From the NCBI RefSeq assembly GCF_013364235.1, contig NZ_CP054919.1, forward strand, positions 1,990,059-2,054,058: a stretch of 64,000 nucleotides of DNA, written 5' to 3'. Within the stretch, counting starts at the first letter, position 1. Each line of letters starts with the position of its first letter. Origin of the DNA: Kitasatospora sp. NA04385. Lineage in GTDB: Bacteria; Actinomycetota; Actinomycetes; Streptomycetales; Streptomycetaceae. Of the stretch, positions 7,845-16,125 are shown piece by piece. Under the pieces are notes generated by a model that saw nothing but the letters and a program-made list of their open reading frames with translations, was not told the origin of the DNA and ran no database searches. The translations under genes and the position numbers were made by a program.

Positions 7845-8774
7845 GTGCACGAACTGCCGCAAAACCTGGCCAACGGACTGATGCTCGGCCTGATGTACGG
7901 CCTGATCGCCATCGGCTACACGATGGTCTACGGCATCGTCCAGCTCATCAACTTCGCCCACGGCGAGATCTTCATGATCGGCGGCTTCGGCGCGCTGACC
8001 GCCTACGCGGCGCTGCCGCACGGCACCTCCCTCTGGCTGGCCCTGCCGGTCATGATCCTCGGCGGTGTGATCGCCTCCGTGCTCACCGCCACCGCCGCCG
8101 AGCGGTTCGCCTACCGGCCCCTGCGCACCGCGCCCCGGCTGGCGCCGCTGATCACCGCGATCGGCCTGTCGATCGCGCTGCAGCAGGTGGTGTGGGCGTT
8201 CTACCCGAACGGCAAGAAGGCGCTGTCCTTCCCGCAGTTCGCCGGCGACCCGATCGGCCTGGGCTCCTTCCACCTCCAGCGCAACGACCTGTTCCTGCTG
8301 GTGGCGGCGCCGCTGTGCATGCTGGTGCTGGCCGCCTTCGTGCGGCTGACCCGCACCGGCCGGGCCATGCAGGCCACCGCGCAGGACCCGGACACCGCCA
8401 AGCTGATGGGCATCGACACCGACCGGATCATCGTGGTCGCGTTCGCGCTGGGCGCGGGCTTCGCGGCCGTCGCGGCGGTCGCGCACGGGCTGCGCTACGG
8501 CCAGGTCGACTTCGCGATGGGCTTCCTGGCCGGCCTGAAGGCGTTCACCGCCGCCGTGCTGGGCGGCATCGGCAACATCTACGGCGCGATGCTGGGCGGC
8601 CTGGTGCTCGGCGTGGCCGAGTCGATGGCCACCGCGTACGTGCAGGACGTCCCGGGCATGCACCAGCTCGGCGGCGGCGCCTGGGCCAACGTGTGGGCGT
8701 TCGTGCTGCTGATCGTGGTCCTGCTGGTGCGGCCGCAGGGCCTGCTCGGCGAGCGCGTCGCGGATCGGGTGTGA
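7845..8774 (+). CDS. livH: Branched-chain amino acid ABC transporter permease LivH
   Basis: 309 aa. GTG at 7845 with GGAGG (7834-7838) six bases upstream, better than the earlier start-like codons in frame. Typical LivH features: N-terminal NGLMLGLMYGLIAIGYTMVYGIVQLINFAHGEIFMIGG and the C-terminal GGIGNIYGAMLGGLVLGVAESMA, with about eight hydrophobic segments. It forms the translocation path with LivM. The 99-base gap after livK contains no obvious terminator. The stop overlaps the possible GTG start of livM at 8771. Confidence 0.95.
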   Translation: MHELPQNLANGLMLGLMYGLIAIGYTMVYGIVQLINFAHGEIFMIGGFGALTAYAALPHGTSLWLALPVMILGGVIASVLTATAAERFAYRPLRTAPRLAPLITAIGLSIALQQVVWAFYPNGKKALSFPQFAGDPIGLGSFHLQRNDLFLLVAAPLCMLVLAAFVRLTRTGRAMQATAQDPDTAKLMGIDTDRIIVVAFALGAGFAAVAAVAHGLRYGQVDFAMGFLAGLKAFTAAVLGGIGNIYGAMLGGLVLGVAESMATAYVQDVPGMHQLGGGAWANVWAFVLLIVVLLVRPQGLLGERVADRV

Positions 8775-8779
8775 GGACG

Positions 8780-10726
8780 ATGAACGAGACCACCCACGAG
8801 ACCACCCGGGTCCTGCCGCTGCCCGCCCTCCCCGCGCTCGGCGCGGTGGTGGCCGGCGGGGTGCTGGCCGCCGCCTCCTCGGCGATGTCCTGGACCTGGA
8901 CGGCGGACTTCCCCGGCGACCTGACGTACTACGCCTCCCCGGCCGGCCTGCAGTGGCTGGCGCTGGTCGGCGGCGTGCTGACCGCGCTGCTGGCGCTGGC
9001 CCGGCACGGACTGCGGGGCCTGCGCTGGCTGAACCCGTCGGGCAGCGCCAACGGCGTGCTGTTCGCCGCGCTCGGCACCCTCGCGGTGTGCTGGTACTCG
9101 GCGGGCGCCATCGCCGTCGAGCTGGACGGCCTGGTCAACCTGGACCCGGGCGGCTGGCTGGCCGCGGTCGGCTCGCTGCTCGCCGTCGTCGGCGCGCTCG
9201 GCCTGCCGCTGGACCGCCGGCGCACCGTCCGCCACCCCGAGCTGCACTGGGGCCTGTACGCGGCCCTGGTGGTCTCCGTGGTGCTGCGGGTCGGCTTCGG
9301 CCAGGGCTGGGCGCTGCACGCGGTGCCGCCCGGCATCCGGCCGGTCTTCACCGAGAACCTGTGGTTCTTCGTCGCCCTGCCCGCGGCCATCGCGCTGCTG
9401 CGGCTGTGGCGGCTGCTGGACGGCTGGCTGCGGATCGGCCGGATCGAGCGCCCGCTGCCCGCCGCCCGGGCGCTGCCCGGCTGGGCGGAGATCCTGGTGG
9501 TGACCGCGGTGTTCGCGGTGGGCCTGGGCGTGGTCGAGTTCGGCGTCTCCACCGAGTACGGGGAGCTGTTCATCGGCTTCCTGCTGCTGACCGCCTTCGG
9601 CACCGCGGCGCTGCTGGCGTCCGGCGCGGTGGGCCGGCTGCGCGAACTGACCTCCCGGCACCGGGCGGTGACCACGGGCGCGGCGTTCGCCGCGGCGGGC
9701 GCGTTCCCGTTCACCCAGAGCAGCGAGACGTACGTGCTGATCGGCACCAACATCCTGATCTTCGCGACGGTCGCGCTCGGCCTGAACGTGGTGGTCGGCC
9801 TGGCGGGCCTGCTGGACCTCGGCTACGTGGCCTTCCTGGGCGTGGGCGCCTACGCGGCCGCGCTGGTGTCGGGGTCGAGGTTCTCGGTCTTCCGGGACCT
9901 GCACCTGCCGTTCCCGGTGGCGGTGCTGATCGGCGCGCTGGCGGCGCTGGTGTTCGGCGTGGTGATCGGCGCCCCGACGCTGCGGCTGCGCGGCGACTAC
10001 CTGGCGATCGTGACGCTGGGCTTCGGTGAGATCTTCCGGATCGCGATGAACAACCTGGACGGCACGTCGGGCCCGAGCCTGACCAACGGCCCGAACGGCA
10101 TCGCGGCGATCCCGGACGTCAGCCTGTTCGGCTTCGACTTCGGCGAGGCGCACGACTTCGGGCTGCTGCACCTGGGCAAGAACGGCAACTACCTGCTGCT
10201 GATGCTGGTGGCCACCGCGATCGTGGTGACGGTGTTCGGACGGGTGGCCAACTCCCGGATCGGCCGGGCCTGGGTGGCGATCCGGGAGGACGAGACGGCG
10301 GCCGAGGCGATGGGCATCAACGGCTTCCGGGTGAAGCTGATCGCCTTCGCGCTGGGCGCGACCCTGGCGGGCCTGGCCGGTGCGGTGCAGGCGCACGTGT
10401 CCGGCGCGATCTCGCCCGACCAGTACCTGTTCAGCGGGCCGACGCCGCCCAACTCGGCGTTCCTGCTGGCCGCGGTGATCCTCGGCGGCATGGGCACCAT
10501 CAGCGGCCCGCTGGTGGGCGCGGCGCTGCTGTTCCTGATCCCGGCGAAGCTGGAGTTCCTGCAGCAGTACCAGCTGCTGGCGTTCGGCACGGCGCTGGTC
10601 CTGCTGATGCGCTTCCGCCCGGAGGGCCTGATCGCGGGCCGCCGGCAGCAGTTGGAGTTCCACGAGGCGCAGCTGCCCGCGCAGGCCGCCCCGATCGACG
10701 ACGTACCGACCAAGACGGGGGCGTGA
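8780..10726 (+). CDS. livM: Branched-chain amino acid ABC transporter permease LivM, with long N-terminal membrane extension
   Basis: 648 aa with ATG at 8780; GTG at 8771, overlapping the livH stop, is the alternative. The LivM core starts near residue 318 (GTNILIFATVALGLNVVVGLAGLLDLGYVAFLGVGAYAAAL) and includes LRLRGDYLAIVTLGFGEIFRI and the EAA-like loop AWVAIREDETAAEAMGIN. The first 310 residues hold about eight additional hydrophobic helices with no similarity that I can name. This makes the protein about twice the size of E. coli LivM. An extended LivM is also seen in other actinobacteria. The extension could be a sensing or assembly domain, which is inference. Confidence 0.93.
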   Translation: MNETTHETTRVLPLPALPALGAVVAGGVLAAASSAMSWTWTADFPGDLTYYASPAGLQWLALVGGVLTALLALARHGLRGLRWLNPSGSANGVLFAALGTLAVCWYSAGAIAVELDGLVNLDPGGWLAAVGSLLAVVGALGLPLDRRRTVRHPELHWGLYAALVVSVVLRVGFGQGWALHAVPPGIRPVFTENLWFFVALPAAIALLRLWRLLDGWLRIGRIERPLPAARALPGWAEILVVTAVFAVGLGVVEFGVSTEYGELFIGFLLLTAFGTAALLASGAVGRLRELTSRHRAVTTGAAFAAAGAFPFTQSSETYVLIGTNILIFATVALGLNVVVGLAGLLDLGYVAFLGVGAYAAALVSGSRFSVFRDLHLPFPVAVLIGALAALVFGVVIGAPTLRLRGDYLAIVTLGFGEIFRIAMNNLDGTSGPSLTNGPNGIAAIPDVSLFGFDFGEAHDFGLLHLGKNGNYLLLMLVATAIVVTVFGRVANSRIGRAWVAIREDETAAEAMGINGFRVKLIAFALGATLAGLAGAVQAHVSGAISPDQYLFSGPTPPNSAFLLAAVILGGMGTISGPLVGAALLFLIPAKLEFLQQYQLLAFGTALVLLMRFRPEGLIAGRRQQLEFHEAQLPAQAAPIDDVPTKTGA

Positions 10727-11574
10727 GCGCCGTGACCACCGACACCGCCCCCGCCGCCGTCCCGGCGTCCGGACCGCCCGCCGCCCCCGTGCTGGAGGCC
10801 TCCGGCGTGGTGATGCGCTTCGGCGGCCTGACCGCCGTGAACGACGTCGACCTGACGGTCCGCCAGGGCGAGATCGTCGGCCTGATCGGCCCGAACGGCG
10901 CCGGGAAGACGACCTTCTTCAACTGCCTGACCGGGCTGTACGTCCCGACCGAGGGCACCGTGACGTACAAGGGCACGGTGCTGCCGCCGAAGCCGCACCT
11001 GGTGACCCAGGCGGGCATCGCCCGCACCTTCCAGAACATCCGGCTGTTCGCCAACATGACGGCGCTGGAGAACGTCCTGGTGGGGCGGCACACCCGCACC
11101 GAGGAGGGGCTGTTCTCGGCGATCCTGCGCGGCCCGCGCTACCGGCGGGCCGAGGCGGAGAGCCGGGAGCGGGCCCGGGAGCTGCTGGAGTTCTGCGGCC
11201 TCGGCGCGAAGGCCGACCACCTGGCCCGCAACCTGCCGTACGGCGAGCAGCGGAAGCTGGAGATCGCCCGGGCGCTGGCGTCCGAGCCGGGCCTGCTGCT
11301 GCTGGACGAGCCGACGGCGGGCATGAACCCGCAGGAGACCCGGGCCGCCGAGGAGCTGGTGTTCGCGATCCGGGACCTGGGGATCGCGGTGCTGGTGATC
11401 GAGCACGACATGAAGTTCATCTTCAACCTGTGCGACCGCACCGCGGTGCTGGTGCAGGGCCGGAAGATCGTCGAGGGCGACCGGGAGACCGTCCAGAACG
11501 ACGAGCGGGTGGTCGCCGCGTACCTGGGCGCCCCGCTCGAAGGAACCACCGCAGCTCAGGAGGACGGCCAGTGA
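10723..11574 (+). CDS. livG: Branched-chain amino acid ABC transporter ATP-binding protein LivG
   Basis: 283 aa. GTG at 10723 overlaps the livM stop by four bases (GTGA), which suggests translational coupling; GTG at 10732 is possible. Walker A GPNGAGKTT (about residues 57-65), Q-loop in the AGIARTFQNIRLF segment, ABC signature as LPYGEQRKLEIARAL, and Walker B LLLLDEPTAGM. The H-loop is VIEHDM. It powers import together with LivF. The first 25 residues are Pro/Ala rich and probably disordered. Confidence 0.95.
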   Translation: MSAVTTDTAPAAVPASGPPAAPVLEASGVVMRFGGLTAVNDVDLTVRQGEIVGLIGPNGAGKTTFFNCLTGLYVPTEGTVTYKGTVLPPKPHLVTQAGIARTFQNIRLFANMTALENVLVGRHTRTEEGLFSAILRGPRYRRAEAESRERARELLEFCGLGAKADHLARNLPYGEQRKLEIARALASEPGLLLLDEPTAGMNPQETRAAEELVFAIRDLGIAVLVIEHDMKFIFNLCDRTAVLVQGRKIVEGDRETVQNDERVVAAYLGAPLEGTTAAQEDGQ

Positions 11575-12287
11575 CCGCTCTGCTGGAGGTCGAGGACCTC
11601 CGTGTCGCCTACGGCAAGATCGAGGCCGTCAAGGGCATCTCGTTCACGGTCGCGGAGGGCGAGGTCACCACCCTGATCGGCACCAACGGCGCCGGCAAGA
11701 CCACCACCCTGCGCACCCTGTCCGGGCTGCTGCGGCCGACCTCGGGCAAGGTCCTGTTCCGGGGCGCGGCGATCGACACCGTGCCCGCGCACCGGATCGT
11801 CGCGCTCGGCCTGGCGCACTCCCCCGAGGGCCGGCACATCTTCCCCCGGATGACCATCGAGGAGAACCTGCTGCTCGGCGCGTTCCTGCGCCGGGACGCG
11901 GCGGGCATCGCCGAGGACGTGGAGCGGGCCTGCACGCTCTTCCCGATCCTGGCCGAGCGCCGCAAGCAGGCCGCGGGCACCCTCTCCGGCGGCGAGCAGC
12001 AGATGCTGGCGATGGGGCGGGCGCTGATGTCCCGGCCCAAGCTGCTGATGCTGGACGAGCCGTCGATGGGCCTGTCGCCGCTGATGATGCAGAAGATCAT
12101 GGCGACCATCGTGGAGCTGAAGGCCGCGGGCACCACCATCCTGCTGGTGGAGCAGAACGCGCAGGCCGCCCTCTCGCTCTCGGACCGGGCGTACGTGATG
12201 ACCACCGGCCGGATCACCCTGTCGGGCACCGGCACGGAGCTGCTGCACGACGAGTCGGTGCGCCGCCAGTACCTCGGCGAGGACTGA
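11571..12287 (+). CDS. livF: Branched-chain amino acid ABC transporter ATP-binding protein LivF
   Basis: 238 aa. GTG at 11571 overlaps the livG stop (GTGA) and has AGGAGG a few bases upstream. Walker A GTNGAGKTT, the LivF-type sequence HSPEGRHIFPRMTIEENL, signature TLSGGEQQMLAMGRAL, and Walker B LLMLDEPSMGL followed by LVEQNAQAAL. Last gene of the operon; the large hairpin at 12291-12344 follows four bases after the stop. Confidence 0.95.
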   Translation: MTALLEVEDLRVAYGKIEAVKGISFTVAEGEVTTLIGTNGAGKTTTLRTLSGLLRPTSGKVLFRGAAIDTVPAHRIVALGLAHSPEGRHIFPRMTIEENLLLGAFLRRDAAGIAEDVERACTLFPILAERRKQAAGTLSGGEQQMLAMGRALMSRPKLLMLDEPSMGLSPLMMQKIMATIVELKAAGTTILLVEQNAQAALSLSDRAYVMTTGRITLSGTGTELLHDESVRRQYLGED

Positions 12288-12290
12288 CCG

Positions 12291-12344
12291 CGCGCGTGCC
12301 GGTGCCCCCGTCCTCGGCCGAGGACGGGGGCACCGGCACGCGCG
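12291..12344. terminator. Bidirectional terminator, 27-bp perfect stem
   Basis: Bases 12291-12317 are the exact reverse complement of 12318-12344, with the centre at TCGGCCGA and no unpaired loop base. It lies between the convergent livF and pdtaR-like genes, so one hairpin can end both transcripts. Confidence 0.85.
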
Positions 12345-12357
12345 GCGGGGGCGGGGC

Positions 12358-13011
12358 TCAGCCCTCGGCGGCCTCGGCCTTCTTGCGGTCCTGGGCGGCG
12401 CCCTCCTCGATCACGGCCTCGGCGACCGCGGCCATGGTCATCCGGCGGTCCATCGAGGTCTTCTGGATCCAGCGGAACGCGGCGGGCTCGTTCAGGCCGA
12501 ACTTGGTCTGCAGCACGCTCTTGGCGCGGTCGACCAGCTTGCGGGTCTCCAGCCGCTGCGAGAGGTCCGCGATCTCCTGCTCCAGGGTGCGCATCTCGGT
12601 GTAGCGGGAGACCGCCATCTCGATCGCCGGCACCAGGTCGCTCTTGCTGAACGGCTTGACGATGTACGCCATCGCGCCGGCGTCCCGGGCCCGGTCGACC
12701 AGCTCGCGCTGGGAGAACGCGGTGAGCATCAGCACCGGGGCGAGGTGCTGCTCGTGGATCCGCTCGGCGGCCGAGAGGCCGTCCAGGACGGGCATCTTCA
12801 CGTCCAGGATGGCGAGGTCGGGCTTGAGCTCCTCGACCAGCCTGACCGCCGTCTCGCCGTCTCCGGCCTCACCGACGACGGTGTAGCCCTCCTCCTCCAG
12901 CATCTCCTTGAGGTCGAGGCGGATCAGTGCCTCGTCCTCGGCGATGACGATTCGGGTGATCTGGGGCGGGTCGGTGTCAAGCGGCTGGGCCTGCTCGTCG
13001 GCGGTGCTCAC
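12358..13011 (-). CDS. pdtaR: ANTAR-domain response regulator (PdtaR-like)
   Basis: 217 aa. GTG at 13011 with GAGGAG upstream. A receiver domain occupies about residues 18-140 (IVIAEDEALIRLDLKEML; phospho-acceptor Asp70 in LAILDVKMP; Lys in VKPFSKSDL). A coiled coil (RTLEQEIADLSQRLETRKLVDRAK) and a C-terminal ANTAR RNA-binding domain follow (LQTKFGLNEPAAFRWIQKTSMDRRMTMAAVAEAVI). In mycobacteria PdtaR works with the PdtaS kinase and acts by transcription antitermination on ANTAR hairpins. The matching kinase is not in this window. It is followed by the tRNA gene on the opposite strand. Confidence 0.92.
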   Translation of the reverse strand: MSTADEQAQPLDTDPPQITRIVIAEDEALIRLDLKEMLEEEGYTVVGEAGDGETAVRLVEELKPDLAILDVKMPVLDGLSAAERIHEQHLAPVLMLTAFSQRELVDRARDAGAMAYIVKPFSKSDLVPAIEMAVSRYTEMRTLEQEIADLSQRLETRKLVDRAKSVLQTKFGLNEPAAFRWIQKTSMDRRMTMAAVAEAVIEEGAAQDRKKAEAAEG

Positions 13012-13110
13012 GGGGCTCCTCGGTCCGGCGGGGTGCTGCATGCATGAGCCTACCCAGACACGGTATGTTTGGTTCACCACGGGTGGGGGGTCCGGCCTCC
13101 GATCCGCTGG

Positions 13111-13184
13111 GCCCCGATAGCCCAATCGGCAGAGGCAACGGTCTCAAACACCGTCCGGTGTGGGTTCGAATCCCACTCGGGGCA
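13111..13184 (+). tRNA. tRNA with CAA anticodon (Leu by codon) and a short variable arm
   Basis: A full cloverleaf can be drawn. Acceptor stem GCCCCGA/TCGGGGC; D-arm GCC/GGC with GG in the loop; anticodon stem ACGGT/ACCGT with loop CTCAAAC (anticodon CAA at 13144-13146); variable region of only five bases (CCGGT); T-arm GTGGG-TTCGAAT-CCCAC; discriminator A; no encoded CCA. CAA reads UUG (Leu), but tRNA-Leu normally has a long class II variable arm, which is missing. Identity is therefore uncertain. A strong terminator follows. Confidence 0.85.
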
Positions 13185-13196
13185 CGTGCTCCGCTC

Positions 13197-13226
13197 CGGT
13201 TCCGAGGCCACCCGGCCTCGGAACCG
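13197..13226 (+). terminator. Terminator of the tRNA gene
   Basis: 13-bp perfect stem (13197-13209 with 13214-13226, core GGTTCCGAGGCC) closed by the loop ACCC and followed by TTCTG, 12 bases after the tRNA 3' end. Confidence 0.75.
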
Positions 13227-13257
13227 TTCTGCGTTCCGCGCCCGGCGGGGGCCGGTC

Positions 13258-14187
13258 TCACCCGGCGACCAGCGTGAGCACCTCCGGGTCCTCCGGGTCC
13301 TCGCGGTCCGCCGCCTCCAGGGTGTACGTACCGGCGGTGTCGCCGTAGAAGTCGAACCAGGCCGCCAGGTTCACCCGGCCGCTCGGGTCGGGGTAGGGGG
13401 TGGCCCCGATCGGCAGGCTGGGGGCGATCCGCCGTCCGTCGGGCAGGGTCAGGTGCAGCAGCAGGCTGTCGCCGGTGGTGCCGGGCGGGGCCTCGAACAG
13501 GATCTGCGCGGTGTGCTGACCGGGCTTCAGGGCGCGCAGCGGGCGCGGGACGACCGGGACGGTGCCGAGCACGACGGTGGCCGCGGGGCCGGTGTCGCCG
13601 GTGCAGTCCGCGCGCAGCCGGGCGGCGGCCAGGGTGAGCCGGTAGCGGCCGGTGTGCACGGTCTGGGTGGAGGCGCGCAGCGGGACGGGGCGCAGGTCGG
13701 TGGGGTCCTGGCCGGACCGGGTGCCGATCGGGAGCACCGCGCGGGCCGCGCCGGGGGCGGTGAGCACCAGAGCGAGGCGGTCGGGGTCGAGCGGCTGCCC
13801 GGGGGTGCCGACGTCCTGCACGGTGGCGGTCAGCGAGGCCCGGCCGTAGGGCGGCGGGGTCATCTCCAGCGCGCCGCTGACGGCGACGCCGTCGGACTCC
13901 AGGGTGGCCCTGGGCGGTGCGGCGGCGACCGGCACCGGTGACTCGACGACGACGCCGAGGACGAGTTCGACCGCGGTGCGGCCGTCCGGCTGCCGGGTGG
14001 TGGTCACCTCGGTGAGCCGGTAGGAGCTGCTGCCCCACCAGGCGGTCCGGTCGACCGCGACGGTGCGGGCGGGCGGTTCGGCCGGGCCGGACTCCACCGC
14101 CCGCAGGGTGTCCGCGCCGAAGGGGGTGCAGCCCGCGGTGAGGACGGCCGCGGCGCAGAGCACGGCGGTGCGGCGGCGGCGTATCAA
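13258..14187 (-). CDS. Putative lipoprotein of unknown function
   Basis: 309 aa from a TTG at 14187, which has AGGGGGA upstream and gives a compact lipoprotein signal (basic RRRR, hydrophobic core, LTAGC with Cys20). An ATG at 14259 in frame would add 24 unlikely Gly/Arg-rich residues before the signal. The mature part looks all-beta: repeated strands such as TVAVDRTAWWGSSSYRLTEVTTT and the ending NLAAWFDFYGDTAGTYTLEAADRE. It contains one conspicuous Cys (DCTGDTGP). No catalytic motif seen. Likely anchored on the outer face of the membrane. Confidence 0.7.
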   Translation of the reverse strand: MIRRRRTAVLCAAAVLTAGCTPFGADTLRAVESGPAEPPARTVAVDRTAWWGSSSYRLTEVTTTRQPDGRTAVELVLGVVVESPVPVAAAPPRATLESDGVAVSGALEMTPPPYGRASLTATVQDVGTPGQPLDPDRLALVLTAPGAARAVLPIGTRSGQDPTDLRPVPLRASTQTVHTGRYRLTLAAARLRADCTGDTGPAATVVLGTVPVVPRPLRALKPGQHTAQILFEAPPGTTGDSLLLHLTLPDGRRIAPSLPIGATPYPDPSGRVNLAAWFDFYGDTAGTYTLEAADREDPEDPEVLTLVAG

Positions 14188-14302
14188 ACTGCGTCTTCCC
14201 CCTGGTCCCCGGGTGCGGCCCCGACCCCCGGAACCCCACCCGGGGCATGCTACCGACAACCCGTCAGGGCGCGGAGCGGCGGGCCTGACAGGCCGTCGGA
14301 CG

Positions 14303-14343
14303 GCCGCGCGGCCGGGGCCCGTTCCGGGCCGGGGCCGCGCGGC
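14303..14343 (-). terminator. Probable terminator of pyk
   Basis: GC-rich hairpin: 14303-14320 pairs with 14326-14343 around the loop GTTCC, with two mismatched pairs. It lies 8 bases downstream of the pyk stop. Confidence 0.6.
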
Positions 14344-14350
14344 GCGGGCG

Positions 14351-15778
14351 TCAGTTGTCCAGCTCGCCGACGTGGTGGACGCGCACCAGGTTGGTGGAGC
14401 CGGCCAGGCCGGGCGGGGAGCCGGCGGTGATGATCACGACGTCGCCGGGCTTGCAGCGGCCCAGGCTCAGCAGCGCGGAGTCGACCTGGGCGACCAGTTC
14501 GTCGGTGGTGGTGACGAACGGGCCGAGGAAGGTCTCCACGCCCCAGGTCAGCGCCAACTGGCTGCGCACGGCGGGCTCGTAGGTGAACGCCAGCACCGGG
14601 ATCGGCGAGCGGTAGCGGGTCAGCCGGCGGGCGGTGTCGCCGCTCTGGGTGAACGCGATCAGGTACTTGGCGTCCAGGAAGTCGCCGATCTCGGCGGCGG
14701 CCCGGGCGACCGCGCCGCCCTGGGTGCGGGGCTTGCTGCTGGCGGTGAGCGCGGGCAGGCCGGCGGCGAGGACGTCCTCCTCGGCGGCCGCCACGATCCG
14801 GGCCATCGTCTTGACCGTCTCGACCGGGTACTTGCCGACCGAGGTCTCGCCGGAGAGCATCACCGCGTCGGTGCCGTCCAGCACCGCGTTGGCGACGTCG
14901 GAGGCCTCGGCGCGGGTCGGCCGGGAGGCGTTGATCATCGAGTCCAGCATCTGGGTGGCGACGATGACCGGCTTGGCGTTGCGCTTGGCCAGCTTGACGG
15001 CGCGCTTCTGGACGATCGGCACCTGCTCCAGCGGGAGTTCGACGCCCAGGTCGCCGCGGGCGACCATGATGCCGTCGAAGGCGTCCACGATGGACTCCAG
15101 GTTCTCCACCGCCTGCGGCTTCTCGATCTTGGCGATGACCGGGATCCGGCGGCCCTCCTCGGCCATGATCCGGTGCACCTCCTCGACGTCCCGCCCGCTG
15201 CGCACGAACGACAGCGCGATGATGTCGGCCCCGGTCCGCAGGGCCCAGCGCAGGTCCTCGACGTCCTTGTCGGAGAGCGCGGGCACCGAGACGGCGACGC
15301 CGGGGAGATTGAGGCCCTTGTGGTCGGAGACCAGGCCGCCCTCGATGACGATGCAGTGCACCCGGGGGCCCTCGACGTGGGTGACCTCCAGGCAGACCCG
15401 GCCGTCGTCGACCAGGATCCGCTCGCCGCGCGAGACGTCCGCGGCCAGGCCCTTGTACGTGGTGCCGCAGATCTCGCGGTCCCCGGGGACGTCGTCGACG
15501 GTGATGGTGAACTCGTCCCCGCGTTCCAGCAGGACGGGCCCGTCGGCGAAGGTGCCCAGCCGGATCTTCGGGCCCTGGAGGTCGGCGAGCACACCGACGC
15601 TGCGGCCCGACTCGTCCGAGGCCTTGCGGACCCGGTGGTAACGATCCTCGTGCTCCGCGTGGGAGCCGTGGCTGAGGTTCAGTCGGGCGATGTCCATGCC
15701 CGCGTCGACCAGGGCCTTGATCTGGTCGTACGAGTCGGCGGCAGGCCCGAGAGTACAAACGATTTTTGCTCGGCGCAT
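14351..15778 (-). CDS. pyk: Pyruvate kinase
   Basis: 475 aa, ATG at 15778, giving the standard N-terminus MRRAKIVCTLGPA. It carries the active-site elements RLNLSHGSH (about 33-41), DLQGPKIRLGTF, the signature VIAKIEKPQAVENL with the catalytic Lys, the metal-binding MVARGDLGVELP and the substrate loop ATQMLDSM. It converts phosphoenolpyruvate and ADP to pyruvate and ATP at the end of glycolysis. Upstream a -10-like TAGGCT sits only 7 bases before the ATG, so the mRNA may be leaderless. Confidence 0.97.
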   Translation of the reverse strand: MRRAKIVCTLGPAADSYDQIKALVDAGMDIARLNLSHGSHAEHEDRYHRVRKASDESGRSVGVLADLQGPKIRLGTFADGPVLLERGDEFTITVDDVPGDREICGTTYKGLAADVSRGERILVDDGRVCLEVTHVEGPRVHCIVIEGGLVSDHKGLNLPGVAVSVPALSDKDVEDLRWALRTGADIIALSFVRSGRDVEEVHRIMAEEGRRIPVIAKIEKPQAVENLESIVDAFDGIMVARGDLGVELPLEQVPIVQKRAVKLAKRNAKPVIVATQMLDSMINASRPTRAEASDVANAVLDGTDAVMLSGETSVGKYPVETVKTMARIVAAAEEDVLAAGLPALTASSKPRTQGGAVARAAAEIGDFLDAKYLIAFTQSGDTARRLTRYRSPIPVLAFTYEPAVRSQLALTWGVETFLGPFVTTTDELVAQVDSALLSLGRCKPGDVVIITAGSPPGLAGSTNLVRVHHVGELDN

Positions 15779-16125
15779 ACAGCAGAGCCTAGGCATTACC
15801 GGGTCGTAACAGCGCTGTTCCGGCCAGTCCTCCCATGGCAGTTGGCGAAAGATTTGGTGAACGGGCCCGCAGCGCGCGGCGGGTGGCGCGCGGGGTGAGC
15901 GCCCGGGGCCCGGATTGACGCACGCGCGTGCGGCCGGGCGGGCCGCGTCACGCGGAGGTCACCCACGTCTCACCTGTTGGATGGCCGGAGGGTCTGGCCC
16001 CGGCGGCCGGAAAGCGGCAGACTGCCAGACGCGTTTTCTACGCGCGTCACCACGGGTGGCGGGGTGTCACCTGCCCCGGCCCGGACGCCCGCTGACCGCC
16101 CGTACCGCCCGACTTGGAGTCCTCG
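15779..16125. promoter_or_regulatory. Divergent promoter region between pyk and the 5'-nucleotidase gene
   Basis: 347 bases without a gene. On the pyk side there is TAGGCT (minus strand, 15786-15791) and the 12-bp perfect palindrome AACAGCGCTGTT (15808-15819) where the -35 would be. On the nucleotidase side lies the PHO-box-like repeat (15946-15978) and an inverted repeat GACGCG/CGCGTC (16028-16033, 16043-16048) around an AT-rich TTTTCTA. GGAG (16116-16119) is the ribosome site for the ATG at 16126. Confidence 0.5.
15946..15978 (+). promoter_or_regulatory. PHO-box-like direct repeat, three 11-bp units
   Basis: TCAC occurs at 15948, 15959 and 15970, exactly 11 bases apart. The middle unit GGTCACCCAC fits the Streptomyces PhoP direct-repeat consensus G(G/T)TCAYYYR(G/C) at every position. 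The upstream unit (CGTCACGCGG) fits 8 of 10 and the downstream one (TCTCACCTGT) 7 of 10. It is about 150 bases before the nucleotidase ATG, a gene class that belongs in a phosphate-starvation regulon. Confidence 0.6.

Noticed and set aside
16062..16072. Additional TCAC at 16067 as a fourth PHO-box unit
   Set aside because: It is not at an 11-base spacing from the others, so I did not include it.
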